Assembly (NCBI RefSeq): GCF_028688855.1
Contig: NZ_JAQTXI010000013.1
Span: 1 to 64,000, forward strand
DNA from: Neomegalonema sp.
GTDB lineage: Bacteria > Pseudomonadota > Alphaproteobacteria > Rhodobacterales > Rhodobacteraceae
Length of the DNA: 64,000 bases
Reading direction: 5' to 3'
In this document: positions 1-7,967 of the stretch, piece by piece
Layout: each line of letters starts with the position of its first letter
How positions within the stretch are numbered: the first letter of the stretch is position 1
Notes under the pieces: model-generated
Databases searched by the model: none
Told to the model about the DNA's origin: nothing
The model's input: the letters and a program-made list of their open reading frames with translations, nothing else
Translations under genes and position numbers: made by a program

Positions 1-2
1 CT

Positions 3-794
3 CAGGCTCTGGTGACGACGACTCCCCGGCGCAATCCTGTCCTTGAGACGCTTCTGGCGGATCCTTCGACGGCCGTGACCCGCGCCCCGACTTCGGAGAA
101 CGCGGCGAATCTGGCTCCGGCCTTCCTGAGCTACGTGCGTCGTCGTTATGGCGGCACGTCTCTGGGGCGTCAGGAGCTTGAAGGCGAGCTTCTCACCGAG
201 GCCCCCGGCGCCTTGTGGAGCGCGGCGCTTCTGGACGCCTCCCGCGCTTCGGAGGCTCCGCTTCTGGATCGGGTGGTGGTTGCTGTGGACCCTCCGATTC
301 TGGGCGGCCCTCAGTCGGACGCCTGCGGGATCGTGGTCGCGGGGGCGGTGATGGAGGGCGAGCCTTCCGACTGGACGGCCTGGGTTCTGGCGGATTGGTC
401 TGCGCGGGGGAAGAGTCCTGCGGTCTGGGCCGAGCGCGCCGCGACGGCCTTCGCGCAGTTTCGGGCGGATCGCCTGGTGGCCGAGATCAACCAGGGCGGC
501 GACATGGTGGAGACGATCCTTCGCCAGAGCGCCCCGAACATCCCTTTTCGGGGGGTCTACGCGACTCGCGGGAAGCGCCTTCGGGCGGAGCCTGTGGCTG
601 CCTTGTATGAACAGGGCCGCATCCGCCATGTGGGGATGTTTCCCGAGCTTGAGGACCAGATGCGGAGCTTCGGCGCTTCGGGTCTGGGGCCTGGGGGGGG
701 CCGCAGTCCCGACCGCCTCGACGCCCTGGTCTGGGCGATCACGGATCTTCTCCTGAGCGCCCCGCCGCCTGCTCCTCGGGTGCGCGGCCTCTGA
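3..794 (+). CDS. Phage/GTA terminase large subunit, C-terminal part (5' truncated)
   Basis: This is the nuclease half of a large terminase, the motor and endonuclease that packages DNA into proheads. The reading frame stays open to the left window edge, so the ATPase domain lies outside; the first readable residues before VTTTPRRNP are in frame, and the internal GTG at 12 is not the true start. A beta strand ending in AVDPP, where the first metal-binding Asp of the RNase H-like nuclease is expected, and the C-terminal PDRLDALVWAITDL motif match the end of RcGTA g2-type terminases. It is the first gene of a head-to-tail cluster ordered like the R. capsulatus gene transfer agent. In GTAs this enzyme packages host DNA by headful; that role here is inferred from gene order. 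Confidence 0.88.
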   Translation, partial: QALVTTTPRRNPVLETLLADPSTAVTRAPTSENAANLAPAFLSYVRRRYGGTSLGRQELEGELLTEAPGALWSAALLDASRASEAPLLDRVVVAVDPPILGGPQSDACGIVVAGAVMEGEPSDWTAWVLADWSARGKSPAVWAERAATAFAQFRADRLVAEINQGGDMVETILRQSAPNIPFRGVYATRGKRLRAEPVAALYEQGRIRHVGMFPELEDQMRSFGASGLGPGGGRSPDRLDALVWAITDLLLSAPPPAPRVRGL

Positions 795-810
795 CGCCTA
801 CTCCCTGAGC

Positions 811-894
811 AGGGGAGCCCCTTCCGCCTCCAAGGTTCGAATCCCTTTGGCGGAGTCGAACCCGCGCTTCGACCTCTCCCTTACCAAGGGAGAG
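811..894. repeat. Stacked inverted repeats in terminase-portal gap
   Basis: The 135-bp gap between terminase and portal holds several hairpin-forming sequences. AGGGG/CCCCT lies at 811-822. An imperfect stem CCGCC...GGCGG spans 824-853 and carries GGTTCGAATCCC, which looks like a tRNA T-loop. A perfect 9-bp stem CTCTCCCTT/AAGGGAGAG with a 3-nt loop lies at 874-894. GGTTCGA (834-840) can also pair with TCGAACC (856-862), giving an alternative fold. No T-tract follows, so a classical terminator is not supported; an RNA processing or stability element inside the operon is possible. Confidence 0.6.
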
Positions 895-929
895 CTCCTC
901 GCCCGCCTCCTTCTCCCACAGGAGTCCCC

Positions 930-2150
930 TTGTCCCTCTCTTCTTTTCTTTCGCGCGCCTTTCGGGGCGCGCCCTCTTCCGCGAGTCCGGGGCCTCCTCA
1001 GGCCAAGGCGAGCGCCGCCGGCCCCCTGGTGGCCTTTCAGACTCCGGGCCGCGCGGTCTGGACTCCGCGCGATTACGGCGCTCTGGCGCGCCGGGCCTAT
1101 GTGGAGAACGCGGTTGCGCATCGTTGTCTGCGCCTGATCGCGGAATCGGCGGCTTCGGTTCCCTGGCTTCTGACGCGCGGCGAGATTCCGATGGAGCGCC
1201 ATCCTCTGCTCGATGTCCTCCGGCGCCCGAATCCGTCCCAGAGCGGGCCGGAGTTTCTGGAGCATCTGTATGGGCATCTGGTGGGGGCCGGAAACGCCTA
1301 TGTGGAGGCGGCGGGCCCGCCGGAGTCTCCTCCGCGCGAGCTTTACATCCTTCGCCCCGACCGGATGCGCCTGCTTCCGGGCCCGGACGGCTGGCCGGAG
1401 TCCTATGAATATCGCGTGGAGGGCCGTTTCCACCGCTTTCCGATGCGGGGTCTGGATCCTCCGATCCTGCATCTGAAGACCTTCCATCCTCTGGATGATC
1501 ATTACGGCCTTTCGGCTCTGGAGGCTGCTGCGGTGGCGGTTGATCTTCACGGGGCTGCGGCGGTCTGGAACAAGGCTCTGCTGGACAACGCGGCCCGACC
1601 CTCGGGCGCCATCGTCTACAGCGGGTCGGACGGCGCGGGCCGCCTGACCGATCCGCAATACGACCGCCTGAAGGAGGAGCTGGAGAGCCATCACCAGGGC
1701 CCGCGCAACGCGGGCCGCCCGATGCTCCTGGAGGGCGGCCTCGACTGGAAGCCGATGGGCTTCAGCCCGGCCGACATGGAGTTCCTGCGCTCGAAGGAGA
1801 ACGCCGCCCGCGAGATCGCGCTTGCTCTGGGGGTGCCTCCGATGCTGCTCGGCCTTCCTGGCGACAACACCTACGCGAATTACCAGGAGGCGAACCGCGC
1901 CTTTCACCGCCAGACGATCCTGCCGCTTCTGCACAAATGCGCTTCGGCCCTGACGAGCTGGCTTGCTCCGCGCTTCGGCCCGGACCTGACCCTGACCCCT
2001 GATCTTGACGAGGTTCCGGCCTTGTCTCTGGAGCGCGACGCCTATTGGGCGCGCGTGGCGGGGGCGGATTTCCTGAGCCTTGCGGAGAAACGGAGTCTTC
2101 TGGGCTTCGGCCCGCCCCCTCCCGATTTCGACCCGCCTTCCGAAACCTGA
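930..2150 (+). CDS. HK97-family portal protein (GTA g3-like)
   Basis: At 406 aa this is the normal length for an HK97-type portal, the dodecameric ring at the capsid vertex through which DNA enters and to which the tail connects. The order of recognisable pieces is typical: an N-terminal arm, ENAVAHRCLRLIAESAASVP near residue 60, GNAYVEA near 115, and ALGVPPMLLGLPGDNTYANY near 300, a motif shared by phage and GTA portals. The start is TTG at 930, chosen because AGGAG sits 5-6 nt upstream and no in-frame ATG fits. The prohead protease follows after 12 nt. RcGTA has a small g3.5 gene between portal and protease; there is no room for it here. Confidence 0.93.
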   Translation: MSLSSFLSRAFRGAPSSASPGPPQAKASAAGPLVAFQTPGRAVWTPRDYGALARRAYVENAVAHRCLRLIAESAASVPWLLTRGEIPMERHPLLDVLRRPNPSQSGPEFLEHLYGHLVGAGNAYVEAAGPPESPPRELYILRPDRMRLLPGPDGWPESYEYRVEGRFHRFPMRGLDPPILHLKTFHPLDDHYGLSALEAAAVAVDLHGAAAVWNKALLDNAARPSGAIVYSGSDGAGRLTDPQYDRLKEELESHHQGPRNAGRPMLLEGGLDWKPMGFSPADMEFLRSKENAAREIALALGVPPMLLGLPGDNTYANYQEANRAFHRQTILPLLHKCASALTSWLAPRFGPDLTLTPDLDEVPALSLERDAYWARVAGADFLSLAEKRSLLGFGPPPPDFDPPSET

Positions 2151-2162
2151 CCGCGAGTCCTC

Positions 2163-2717
2163 ATGCTTCACGCTCCTCTTCTCGAGACGAAATTCTGCGC
2201 GTCTCCGCCCTTGCGCGAGAGCGCTTCGGCGTCTTCCGGCTTGTTCTCCGGCCATGCGGCCCTCTTCGACGCCCCCGACCAGAGCGGCGACCGGATCGCT
2301 CCTGGGGCCTTCGCGGCGAGTCTGGCGCGCCGCGGGGCTTTCGGGCCTTCGGTGAAGCTGCTGTGGCAGCATGACCCTGCGACGCCGATCGGCGTCTGGG
2401 ACGAGATCCGCGAGGATTCGCGGGGTCTGTTCGTCTCGGGCCGCCTGGCTCTGGAGACTCAGGCTGGCCGCGAGGCTGCGGCTCTTCTGGCCCTGGGCGC
2501 TCTGGACGGCCTGTCCATCGGCTATCGCGCGACCAGCGCCGAGAGCCTTGCGGACGGGGGCCGCCGCCTTTCCGAGATCGACCTCTGGGAGATCTCCCTC
2601 GTGACCTTCCCGATGGCTCCGGGGGCGCGCGCGGCGCCCGTCGTCCCCTCGCCCGACCCGGACGAGCAGGCCGTGGCCGCCGCTCTGGCCGAGGCCGCTC
2701 TGGCCCTCGCCCTCTGA
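2163..2717 (+). CDS. HK97-family prohead protease (GTA g4-like)
   Basis: This 184-aa serine protease of the U35/HK97 prohead family would trim the scaffolding part of the capsid protein during head maturation. Visible family motifs are GHAALFD and DRIAPGAF in the N-terminal third, LWQHDPATPIGVW with the putative catalytic His, and GLSIGY with the putative nucleophile Ser, followed by the LWEISLVTFPM strand. The Ala-rich tail after about residue 160 looks flexible. It sits 12 nt behind the portal gene and 23 nt before the capsid gene, the standard HK97 morphogenesis order. The ribosome site before ATG 2163 is weak, so translational coupling to the portal gene is likely. Confidence 0.92.
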   Translation: MLHAPLLETKFCASPPLRESASASSGLFSGHAALFDAPDQSGDRIAPGAFAASLARRGAFGPSVKLLWQHDPATPIGVWDEIREDSRGLFVSGRLALETQAGREAAALLALGALDGLSIGYRATSAESLADGGRRLSEIDLWEISLVTFPMAPGARAAPVVPSPDPDEQAVAAALAEAALALAL

Positions 2718-2740
2718 CCTTCCCCATTCAAGGACATCCG

Positions 2741-3841
2741 ATGACTCCCGATCTGAAGACCGCCGCCCTGGCTCTGGCCTCCGAGGCGAAGACCCTGCGC
2801 CGCGCCCTGGACCGCCGCGCCTCCGAAATCTCCCGCCCGGCCCTCGCGACGAGCGTCGAGAGCCGTCCCCAGGCGAAGGCCTTCGCGGCCTATGTGCGTC
2901 AGGGCGACGAGAGCCAGCTTCGCGCCCTGGGCTACCAGGAGAAGGGCATGACGACCGCCGTGGCCGCCGACGGCGGCGTCCTGGTGGATTCCCAGACCTC
3001 CGCCCGCATCGAGACGGTGTTGCGCGGGGCTTCCCCGATGCGCGTTCTGGCGAACGTGGTCCAGGTGGAGTCGGGGAGCTACGACGCCCTGATCGACCAC
3101 AGCGAGATGACCGCCAGCTGGATCGCCGAGAGCGGAACCGTGGCCGAGACCACGACCCCGGCTCTGGCGCGGATCTCGATCCGCCTGCACGACCTGACGG
3201 CCAATCCGAAGGCTTCGCAGCGCCTCCTCGACGACTCCGCCTTCGACGTGGAGAGCTGGCTGGCCGAGCGGATCGCGGCGCGTTTCGCGCGGGCCGAGAC
3301 GGCTGCGGCGGTGACGGGCGACGGCGTGGACAAGCCGCGGGGTTTCCTGAATCACACGGCTGTGGCGAACGCCTCCTGGGCCTGGGGCTCTCTGGGCTAT
3401 GTGGCGACGGGCGCGGCGGGCGCCTTCGCGGCGAGCCATCCGGGCGACGCCCTGGCGGATCTGGTCTACGCGCTTCCTGCGGGCTACCGCTCGAACGCCT
3501 CCTTCGTGATGAATTCGAAGACGGCGGGCGCGATCCGCCGGATGAAGGACGTGGACGGCCGCTATCTCTGGAGCGACGGGCTGGCGGCGGGTCAGCCCGC
3601 GACCCTTCTGGGCCATGGGGTGACCATCGTGGAGGAGATGCCGGACGTGGCCGCGAATTCCTTCGCGGTGGCCTTCGGCGATTTCCGGTCGGGCTACACC
3701 CTGGCCGAGCGCCCCGAGCTGCGGATCCTGCGCGATCCCTACAGCGCGAAGCCGCATGTGCTCTTCTACGCGACGAAGCGCGTGGGCGGCGACGTGACGG
3801 ATTTCGCGGCGATCAAGCTTCTGAAGTTCGCGGCCTCGTAA
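2741..3841 (+). CDS. HK97-family major capsid protein (GTA g5-like)
   Basis: The 366-aa product has the two-part build of HK97 capsid precursors: an Ala/Arg-rich helical N-terminus of about 65-70 residues, expected to be removed by the protease encoded just upstream, then the mature fold beginning near the AFAAYVRQGDE segment. Capsid-family landmarks include EKGMTTAVAADGGVLVDSQ, MTASWIAESGTVAETTTPAL and the C-terminal YTLAERPELRILRDPYS. An AAGGA site lies about 9 nt before ATG 2741. In RcGTA the connector gene follows immediately; here an opposite-strand gene of about 1 kb separates them. Confidence 0.94.
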   Translation: MTPDLKTAALALASEAKTLRRALDRRASEISRPALATSVESRPQAKAFAAYVRQGDESQLRALGYQEKGMTTAVAADGGVLVDSQTSARIETVLRGASPMRVLANVVQVESGSYDALIDHSEMTASWIAESGTVAETTTPALARISIRLHDLTANPKASQRLLDDSAFDVESWLAERIAARFARAETAAAVTGDGVDKPRGFLNHTAVANASWAWGSLGYVATGAAGAFAASHPGDALADLVYALPAGYRSNASFVMNSKTAGAIRRMKDVDGRYLWSDGLAAGQPATLLGHGVTIVEEMPDVAANSFAVAFGDFRSGYTLAERPELRILRDPYSAKPHVLFYATKRVGGDVTDFAAIKLLKFAAS

Positions 3842-3867
3842 GGCGGCGTCGAGAGGGGCGGGGGCTT

Positions 3868-4863
3868 TCAGCCTCCGCCTGCGACCGCCCTGATGGCCCG
3901 GAAATGGGCGTAGTTCTGATCGATGCGCATGCGGTCGGCGAAAGGCATGCCGAGGGTCTGCGCCAGCTCTCTGGCTTCCCTGAAGAGGCTTTCCGCCTTG
4001 ACGCAATCGCCTGTGTGAAACAGCGCGACGGCGAGATTGTTGGCGCTGTAGGCTGCGGCTCTCGACTTCGCGCCGAACTGACCGATCATGGCGGGCCGAT
4101 CGGTGGTTTCGTAATAGCGCCTGGCCTCTGCGGCTCTTTTCCTGTCGAATTCGGCCCAGAACATTTCGGGCGCGGCGCCCGAGGCTCCGGCGACGGCTTC
4201 GGAGCGGATGAAGAATCTGGCCGACCCGAGGGAGACGGGCTTTCCGCCGCAAGTGGGCGCGACGGTTTCCCCGCCGAAGATCTCCCTGACTTCCGGCGAG
4301 AGCGTCGCGGCCTGCTCCGGCGGCCTCGTCTCGATCACCCGATGCGAGGCGGGCTGGATGGCCCTCGGCTCGGGCTGTCGCGGCTCCAGCCAGAGGGTCT
4401 GTTCGACCTGCGGCGTCCAGGGCTGCGGATAGACGGGGCCTGCGTAGACCGGTCCTGGCCCGGAATAGGCGACGCCCGCCTCTCCCCGCAGTTGCCGATG
4501 CGCGAGCACGCCCGTCAGCACGACGAGCCCGACGAGCAGGAAGAAGTTCCTCCAGAGCGGCCTGTCGCTTCCATGCCTGGGATCGGGCAGGGAGTTGTCT
4601 CCGAGGGGGGCGAGCTTGAGTCCGTTTCGTTCTGCGGCCTGGGCCCTGACCTGCTGGGCCCTGCGCTCCATGTCGAGCGTTCTGGCGCGCTGCGAGAGGA
4701 CGACGACCCAGAAGAGCAGGAAGAGGACCAGCCCCAGCACCGCCAGCTTGAGCCATGCGGGAGAATCGCCTTCGAGCTCCGCGTAGAACCGCGCGGCCTG
4801 ATCCTGGATGGCTCCCCAGAGCTCCGTGAGCTTCTGCCAGACCGTTCCTTGCGACTGCATCAT
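3868..4863 (-). CDS. Two-membrane-segment protein with C-terminal TPR-like helices, inserted in GTA cluster
   Basis: I do not recognise this 331-aa protein as a named family. A short N-terminal segment is followed by a membrane helix (LKLAVLGLVLFLLFWVVVLS), a charged linker, a second membrane helix (FFLLVGLVVLTGVLAH), a Pro/Tyr-rich stretch, and a C-terminal helical domain whose SANNLAVALFHTGDCVKAES pattern resembles a TPR or Sel1-type repeat. It runs opposite to the capsid and connector genes on either side, 26 nt from the capsid stop. The chosen start is ATG 4863, with GGGA motifs just upstream; GTG 4899 would add 12 residues. It has no RcGTA counterpart at this position and looks like an insertion. 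Base composition does not differ obviously from its neighbours. Confidence 0.7.
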   Translation of the reverse strand: MMQSQGTVWQKLTELWGAIQDQAARFYAELEGDSPAWLKLAVLGLVLFLLFWVVVLSQRARTLDMERRAQQVRAQAAERNGLKLAPLGDNSLPDPRHGSDRPLWRNFFLLVGLVVLTGVLAHRQLRGEAGVAYSGPGPVYAGPVYPQPWTPQVEQTLWLEPRQPEPRAIQPASHRVIETRPPEQAATLSPEVREIFGGETVAPTCGGKPVSLGSARFFIRSEAVAGASGAAPEMFWAEFDRKRAAEARRYYETTDRPAMIGQFGAKSRAAAYSANNLAVALFHTGDCVKAESLFREARELAQTLGMPFADRMRIDQNYAHFRAIRAVAGGG

Positions 4864-4973
4864 TCCCGATCCCGTCCAGACGTCGCGCGATTTTCTCACG
4901 TCGCGCGCCGTCCATCAACCCGCCCCTCCGCTCCTGCCCTTAAGGTTGGGGCTCAGCTTCCGGAGGTTAACAC

Positions 4974-5552
4974 ATGGCGACGCTTGACGTCTCGCCTCTC
5001 GCCTCTCCGCCTGTTCCCCGGAGCGCCTTCGGGCGCCGTCTCGGTCTGGCGGAGGGCTTCGGCTCGGGTTCTTCTCCTGCGGAGGATTCCGGCCTCGATT
5101 CCTGGCTTCTGGCGGCTTCGGCCCATCTGGAGCGCCGTCTCGGCCTTCTCCTGACTCCCCGCGCCTGCGTCTGGCGGCTTGCCTCCTGGCCTCTGGAGTC
5201 TTCGGGCGCGCTTCGTCTGCCGAGGAGCCCCTTGAGCGGCCTGCCGGAGATCCGCCTGATCGACGCGGCGGGCGCGGAGACCCTCTGGACGGACTGGCGC
5301 CTCGACTCCGCGGCTTCCTCTCCTCGCCTGCGTCCGGTCCCCGGCGCCTTCTGGCCGGAGATCCTTCCGGGCGGATCGGCCCGGGTGAGCTTCACGGCTG
5401 GCCTGGACCCTCTTCCTCCGGATCTTGCGGAGGCTGTCCTGATGCTGGCGGCCCACTGGTTCGAGAACCGCGAGGCTTCGGCCTCGGGGCTTTCCGAAAC
5501 GCCTTTCGGTCTGGCTTCCCTGCTCGCGCCCTGGGCCGGGATCCGTCTTTGA
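4974..5552 (+). CDS. Head-tail connector / gp6-type DNA packaging protein (GTA g6-like)
   Basis: This 192-aa protein matches the phiE125 gp8 / HK97 gp6 connector family, which forms the ring below the portal. Characteristic features are the N-terminal helical region with WLLAASAHLERRLGLLL, beta strands carrying PRSPLSGLPEIRLIDA, and the C-terminal helix DLAEAVLMLAAHWFENREA seen in RcGTA g6-type proteins. A strong GGAGG lies 7 nt before ATG 4974. It restarts the structural gene series after the opposite-strand insertion, so it needs either readthrough from upstream or its own promoter in 4900-4973, where I see no clear consensus. Confidence 0.85.
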   Translation: MATLDVSPLASPPVPRSAFGRRLGLAEGFGSGSSPAEDSGLDSWLLAASAHLERRLGLLLTPRACVWRLASWPLESSGALRLPRSPLSGLPEIRLIDAAGAETLWTDWRLDSAASSPRLRPVPGAFWPEILPGGSARVSFTAGLDPLPPDLAEAVLMLAAHWFENREASASGLSETPFGLASLLAPWAGIRL

Positions 5553-5568
5553 AGAAAGGAGGCTCCTG

Positions 5569-5910
5569 ATGCCTCGCGCCACCGTTCCCCGCTGGCGCCT
5601 CGATCTGGAGGCGCGCGCGGCGCTTCCCGACGAGGGCGGCGGCTATCTGTCGGGCTGGGTGAAGATCGGCGAGGTCTTCGCCGTCGTCGAGGCGGCCAGC
5701 GGCTTCGAGAGCCTGCTGGAGAGCCGCCAGGCCCAGCGGGTGACTCACCGCGTGACCCTGCGCTCTTCGGCGCCCGGAGCTTCGGCGCGTCCTCGCGCGG
5801 ATCAGCGTTTCCGGACGGGCGAGGCCATCCTGGACATCCGCGCGGTCTTCGACATGGACGGCCGCGGCCGTCGCCTCGTCTGCCTCTGCGAGGAGGGTTC
5901 TCCGTCATGA
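5569..5910 (+). CDS. Head-tail adaptor protein (GTA g7-like)
   Basis: This small 113-aa protein belongs to the phage head-tail joining (head closure) family. Support comes from its size and position and the conserved block RVTHRVTLR followed by QRFRTGEAILDIRAVFDMDGR and a C-terminal LVCLCEEG strand. It should form the ring between connector and tail terminator. A strong AGGAGG precedes ATG 5569, and its stop overlaps the next start in an ATGA arrangement at 5907-5910, implying translational coupling. Confidence 0.85.
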   Translation: MPRATVPRWRLDLEARAALPDEGGGYLSGWVKIGEVFAVVEAASGFESLLESRQAQRVTHRVTLRSSAPGASARPRADQRFRTGEAILDIRAVFDMDGRGRRLVCLCEEGSPS

Positions 5911-6341
5911 CCGCCGCCCTGAGCTGGCCCTTGCACCGGGCGATCTTCGCGCAGCTTTCGAGCTTTCCGGCCCTGACTTCGGCTCTGGGCGGCTCGGGCC
6001 GCGTCTTCGACGCTCCCCCGCACGCCGACGGCCCCGGGGCGCCTCGTCCTCCCTATCTGACGATGGGCGACGAGACGACCGAGGCCTGGGACGCCCGGGG
6101 CCATTCGGGAGCCCTTCACCGCCTGAGCTTCGAGATCTGGTCTCGGGGCCGGGGCTTTGCGGAGGCCAAGAGGATTCTCTCGGCCTTGTGCGACGCCCTC
6201 GACGACCCTTCTCTGGTCCTCACACGCGGCCGCCTGATCCATCTGCGCTTCGAGGGCTCCGAAACCCGGCGCGAGGAGCAGGGCGAGACCCGCCTGATCC
6301 GCGCGGTCTTCTCGGCCCGCGTCGAGGACGACGAATCCTGA
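5907..6341 (+). CDS. Tail terminator, DUF3168 family (GTA g8-like)
   Basis: This 144-aa DUF3168 protein is of the kind that caps the tail tube and joins it to the head. Family-like features are the N-terminal LHRAIFAQL helix, the PYLTMGDET strand, and LHRLSFEIWSR followed by a helix and RLIHLRFEGSE. Its start overlaps the adaptor stop by 4 nt. The major tail protein begins 60 nt downstream. Confidence 0.85.
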   Translation: MTAALSWPLHRAIFAQLSSFPALTSALGGSGRVFDAPPHADGPGAPRPPYLTMGDETTEAWDARGHSGALHRLSFEIWSRGRGFAEAKRILSALCDALDDPSLVLTRGRLIHLRFEGSETRREEQGETRLIRAVFSARVEDDES

Positions 6342-6401
6342 CCGGATCGCGCGCTTCGCTTCCGCCCTTCCTGCAATCATTGAAGATGAAGGCGTTTCCT
6401 C

Positions 6402-6815
6402 ATGGCCGCCCAAAAAGGCAAGGACCTTCTCCTGAAACTCGACGCCTCCGGCTCCGGCGTCTTCACGAGCGTTGCGGGCTTGCGCTCGGCGCGCCTGAGC
6501 TTCAACGCCCAGACCGTGGACTCCACCCATTCCGAGAGCGCGGGCCGCTGGCGCGAGCTTCTGGCGGGGGCGGGGGCGCGTTCGGCTTCGGTCTCGGGCT
6601 CCGGGATCTTCAAGGACGCCGCCTCCGACGCCTCGGTGCGGAGTCTGTTCTTCGCGGATTCGATCGTCTCCTGGCGGATCGTGATTCCGGATTTCGGAAC
6701 CGTGGAGGGCCCGTTTCAGATCACGGCTCTGGAATATCGCGGCGAGCATGACGACGCCGCGAGCTACGACCTCGCCCTCGCTTCGGCGGGGGCCCTGACC
6801 TTCACCCCTCTCTGA
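6402..6815 (+). CDS. Major tail protein, TP901-1 family (GTA g9-like)
   Basis: This 137-aa tail tube subunit stacks as hexameric rings around the tape measure. The opening MAAQKGKDLLLKLD, then SARLSFNAQTVDSTHSES, GSGIFKDAASDASVRSLFF and the FQITALEYRGEHDDAASYDL block are typical of TP901-1/RcGTA g9 proteins. A GAAGG-type ribosome site precedes ATG 6402. The tail-assembly chaperone-type gene follows after 9 nt. Confidence 0.92.
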   Translation: MAAQKGKDLLLKLDASGSGVFTSVAGLRSARLSFNAQTVDSTHSESAGRWRELLAGAGARSASVSGSGIFKDAASDASVRSLFFADSIVSWRIVIPDFGTVEGPFQITALEYRGEHDDAASYDLALASAGALTFTPL

Positions 6816-6824
6816 GGTTTCCCC

Positions 6825-7136
6825 ATGCCCGCCAATCCTCATCGCGGCGAGGTCGAGGCGCTTCTCGACGGCGCTCCCCGCCGCCTTCGCCTGACTCTCG
6901 GCGCTCTGGCCGAACTCGAACAGACTCTCGGCGCCGAGGATCTGACCGCTCTGGCCGCCCGTTTCGAATCCGGGAGTCTCCGGGCTTCGGATCTTGCGGC
7001 GGTGATCGGGGCCGGCCTTCGCGGCGCGGGGGCCGAGACCACCGACGCCGAGGTCTCCCGCATGGAGATTCCCGGCGGGGCTTCGGGCGCGGCGCGTCTG
7101 GCGGCGGATCTTCTCAAAGCGGCTTTCGGGGCCTGA
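6825..7136 (+). CDS. GTA family tail-assembly chaperone-type protein (g10-like)
   Basis: This 103-aa protein resembles the 'gene transfer agent family' group found next to the major tail protein in RcGTA. The pattern GEVEALLDGAPRRLRLTLGA then LAELEQTLGAEDLTALA fits this group, as does its place between tail tube and tape measure, where phages encode chaperones that coat the tape measure during tail assembly. The chaperone role is inferred from position. The gene ends 1 nt before the next start. Confidence 0.82.
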   Translation: MPANPHRGEVEALLDGAPRRLRLTLGALAELEQTLGAEDLTALAARFESGSLRASDLAAVIGAGLRGAGAETTDAEVSRMEIPGGASGAARLAADLLKAAFGA

Positions 7137-7137
7137 C

Positions 7138-7332
7138 ATGGATTGGCCTCGCCTGACGGCTCTGGGTCTGGGCGTGCTGCGCCTGTCTCCCGAGAGCTTC
7201 TGGAGCCTGAGTCCCCGCGAATTCGCGGCGGCCTTGCGTGGAGCCTTCGGCCTGACCGAGACCCCCGACCCGATGAGCCGCGCCGATCTTGAATCCTTGC
7301 TCTCCCGCCATCCTGACGAAGGCCCTTCATGA
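7138..7332 (+). CDS. Small tail-assembly protein, rcc01693/DUF2376 type (g10.1-like)
   Basis: A 64-aa protein with the sequence DWPRLTALGLGVLRLSPESF then WSLSPREFAAALRGAF, matching the small DUF2376 proteins placed just before the tape measure in GTAs and related phages. It probably acts with the preceding protein as the second tail-assembly chaperone; that is inferred from synteny. Its last codons overlap the tape-measure start in an ATGA at 7329-7332. Confidence 0.8.
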   Translation: MDWPRLTALGLGVLRLSPESFWSLSPREFAAALRGAFGLTETPDPMSRADLESLLSRHPDEGPS

Positions 7333-7967
7333 CGACTCCCGAGGATTTCCGCGCCCTGAGTTCGGCGGCTTCCGACTGGCGCGCGACGAGCGCCCGGACT
7401 TCCGCCGCCGTGACGAGCGACCTGCGCAACGTCGGCGCTCAATTGCGGGCGGTCTCCGAGGACTCGCGCCAGTTGTCGCGCAGTTTTTCGGGCGATCTGG
7501 GGCGCGCCTTCGATTCGATGCTCTTCAAGGGGACGAAGCTTTCGGACGCCCTGCGGGGCCTCGCCCTGGACGTCTCCCGGACGGCGCTTTCGGCGGCCCT
7601 GAAGCCGGTTCAGAACGCCTTCGCCTCGATCCTGAGCAACGCCGTTCCGGGCTTCGCCCAGGGCGCGGCCTTCGAGGGCGGCCGCATCCGCGCCTTCGCC
7701 TCCGGAGGCGTGGTCGGCGCCCCGACGCTCTTTCCGATGCGGAGCGGCCTGGGCCTGATGGGAGAGGCCGGGCCCGAGGCGATCATGCCCTTGCAGCGTG
7801 GCGCGGATGGACGCCTCGGCGTGGCGGCGGAGGGAGGAGGGCGCGCCCGTTCCCCGCACGTGACGATCAACATCAGCACGCCCGACGTGGAGGGTTTCCG
7901 GCGTTCGGAAACCCAGATCGCGGCTGCGATGCGCCGTCTGGCCGCGCGGGGCGGCCGCAACCTTTAG
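7329..7967 (+). CDS. Tail tape measure protein, short GTA type (g11-like)
   Basis: A 212-aa tape measure protein, which sets tail length by spanning the tube lumen. It is far shorter than most siphophage tape measures but close to RcGTA g11, predicting a short tail. The N-terminal half is helical; FSGDLGRAFDSMLFKGTKLS and a Gly/Ala-rich FASGGVVGAPTLFPMRSG segment followed by GLMGEAGPEAIMPLQRGADG are tape-measure signatures. The final residues RGGRNL are followed by a TAG that belongs to the left inverted terminus of the 104-bp repeat at 7965-8068, so the present C-terminus may have been set by arrival of that repeat. Confidence 0.88.
   Translation: MTTPEDFRALSSAASDWRATSARTSAAVTSDLRNVGAQLRAVSEDSRQLSRSFSGDLGRAFDSMLFKGTKLSDALRGLALDVSRTALSAALKPVQNAFASILSNAVPGFAQGAAFEGGRIRAFASGGVVGAPTLFPMRSGLGLMGEAGPEAIMPLQRGADGRLGVAAEGGGRARSPHVTINISTPDVEGFRRSETQIAAAMRRLAARGGRNL

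Noticed and set aside
12..794. GTG at 12 as the true start of the terminase gene
   Set aside because: The frame is open to the left edge and the product lacks the ATPase domain, so the gene begins outside the window.
831..853. A tRNA or tRNA fragment in the terminase-portal gap
   Set aside because: Only a T-loop-like core is present; no acceptor, anticodon or D arm can be built.
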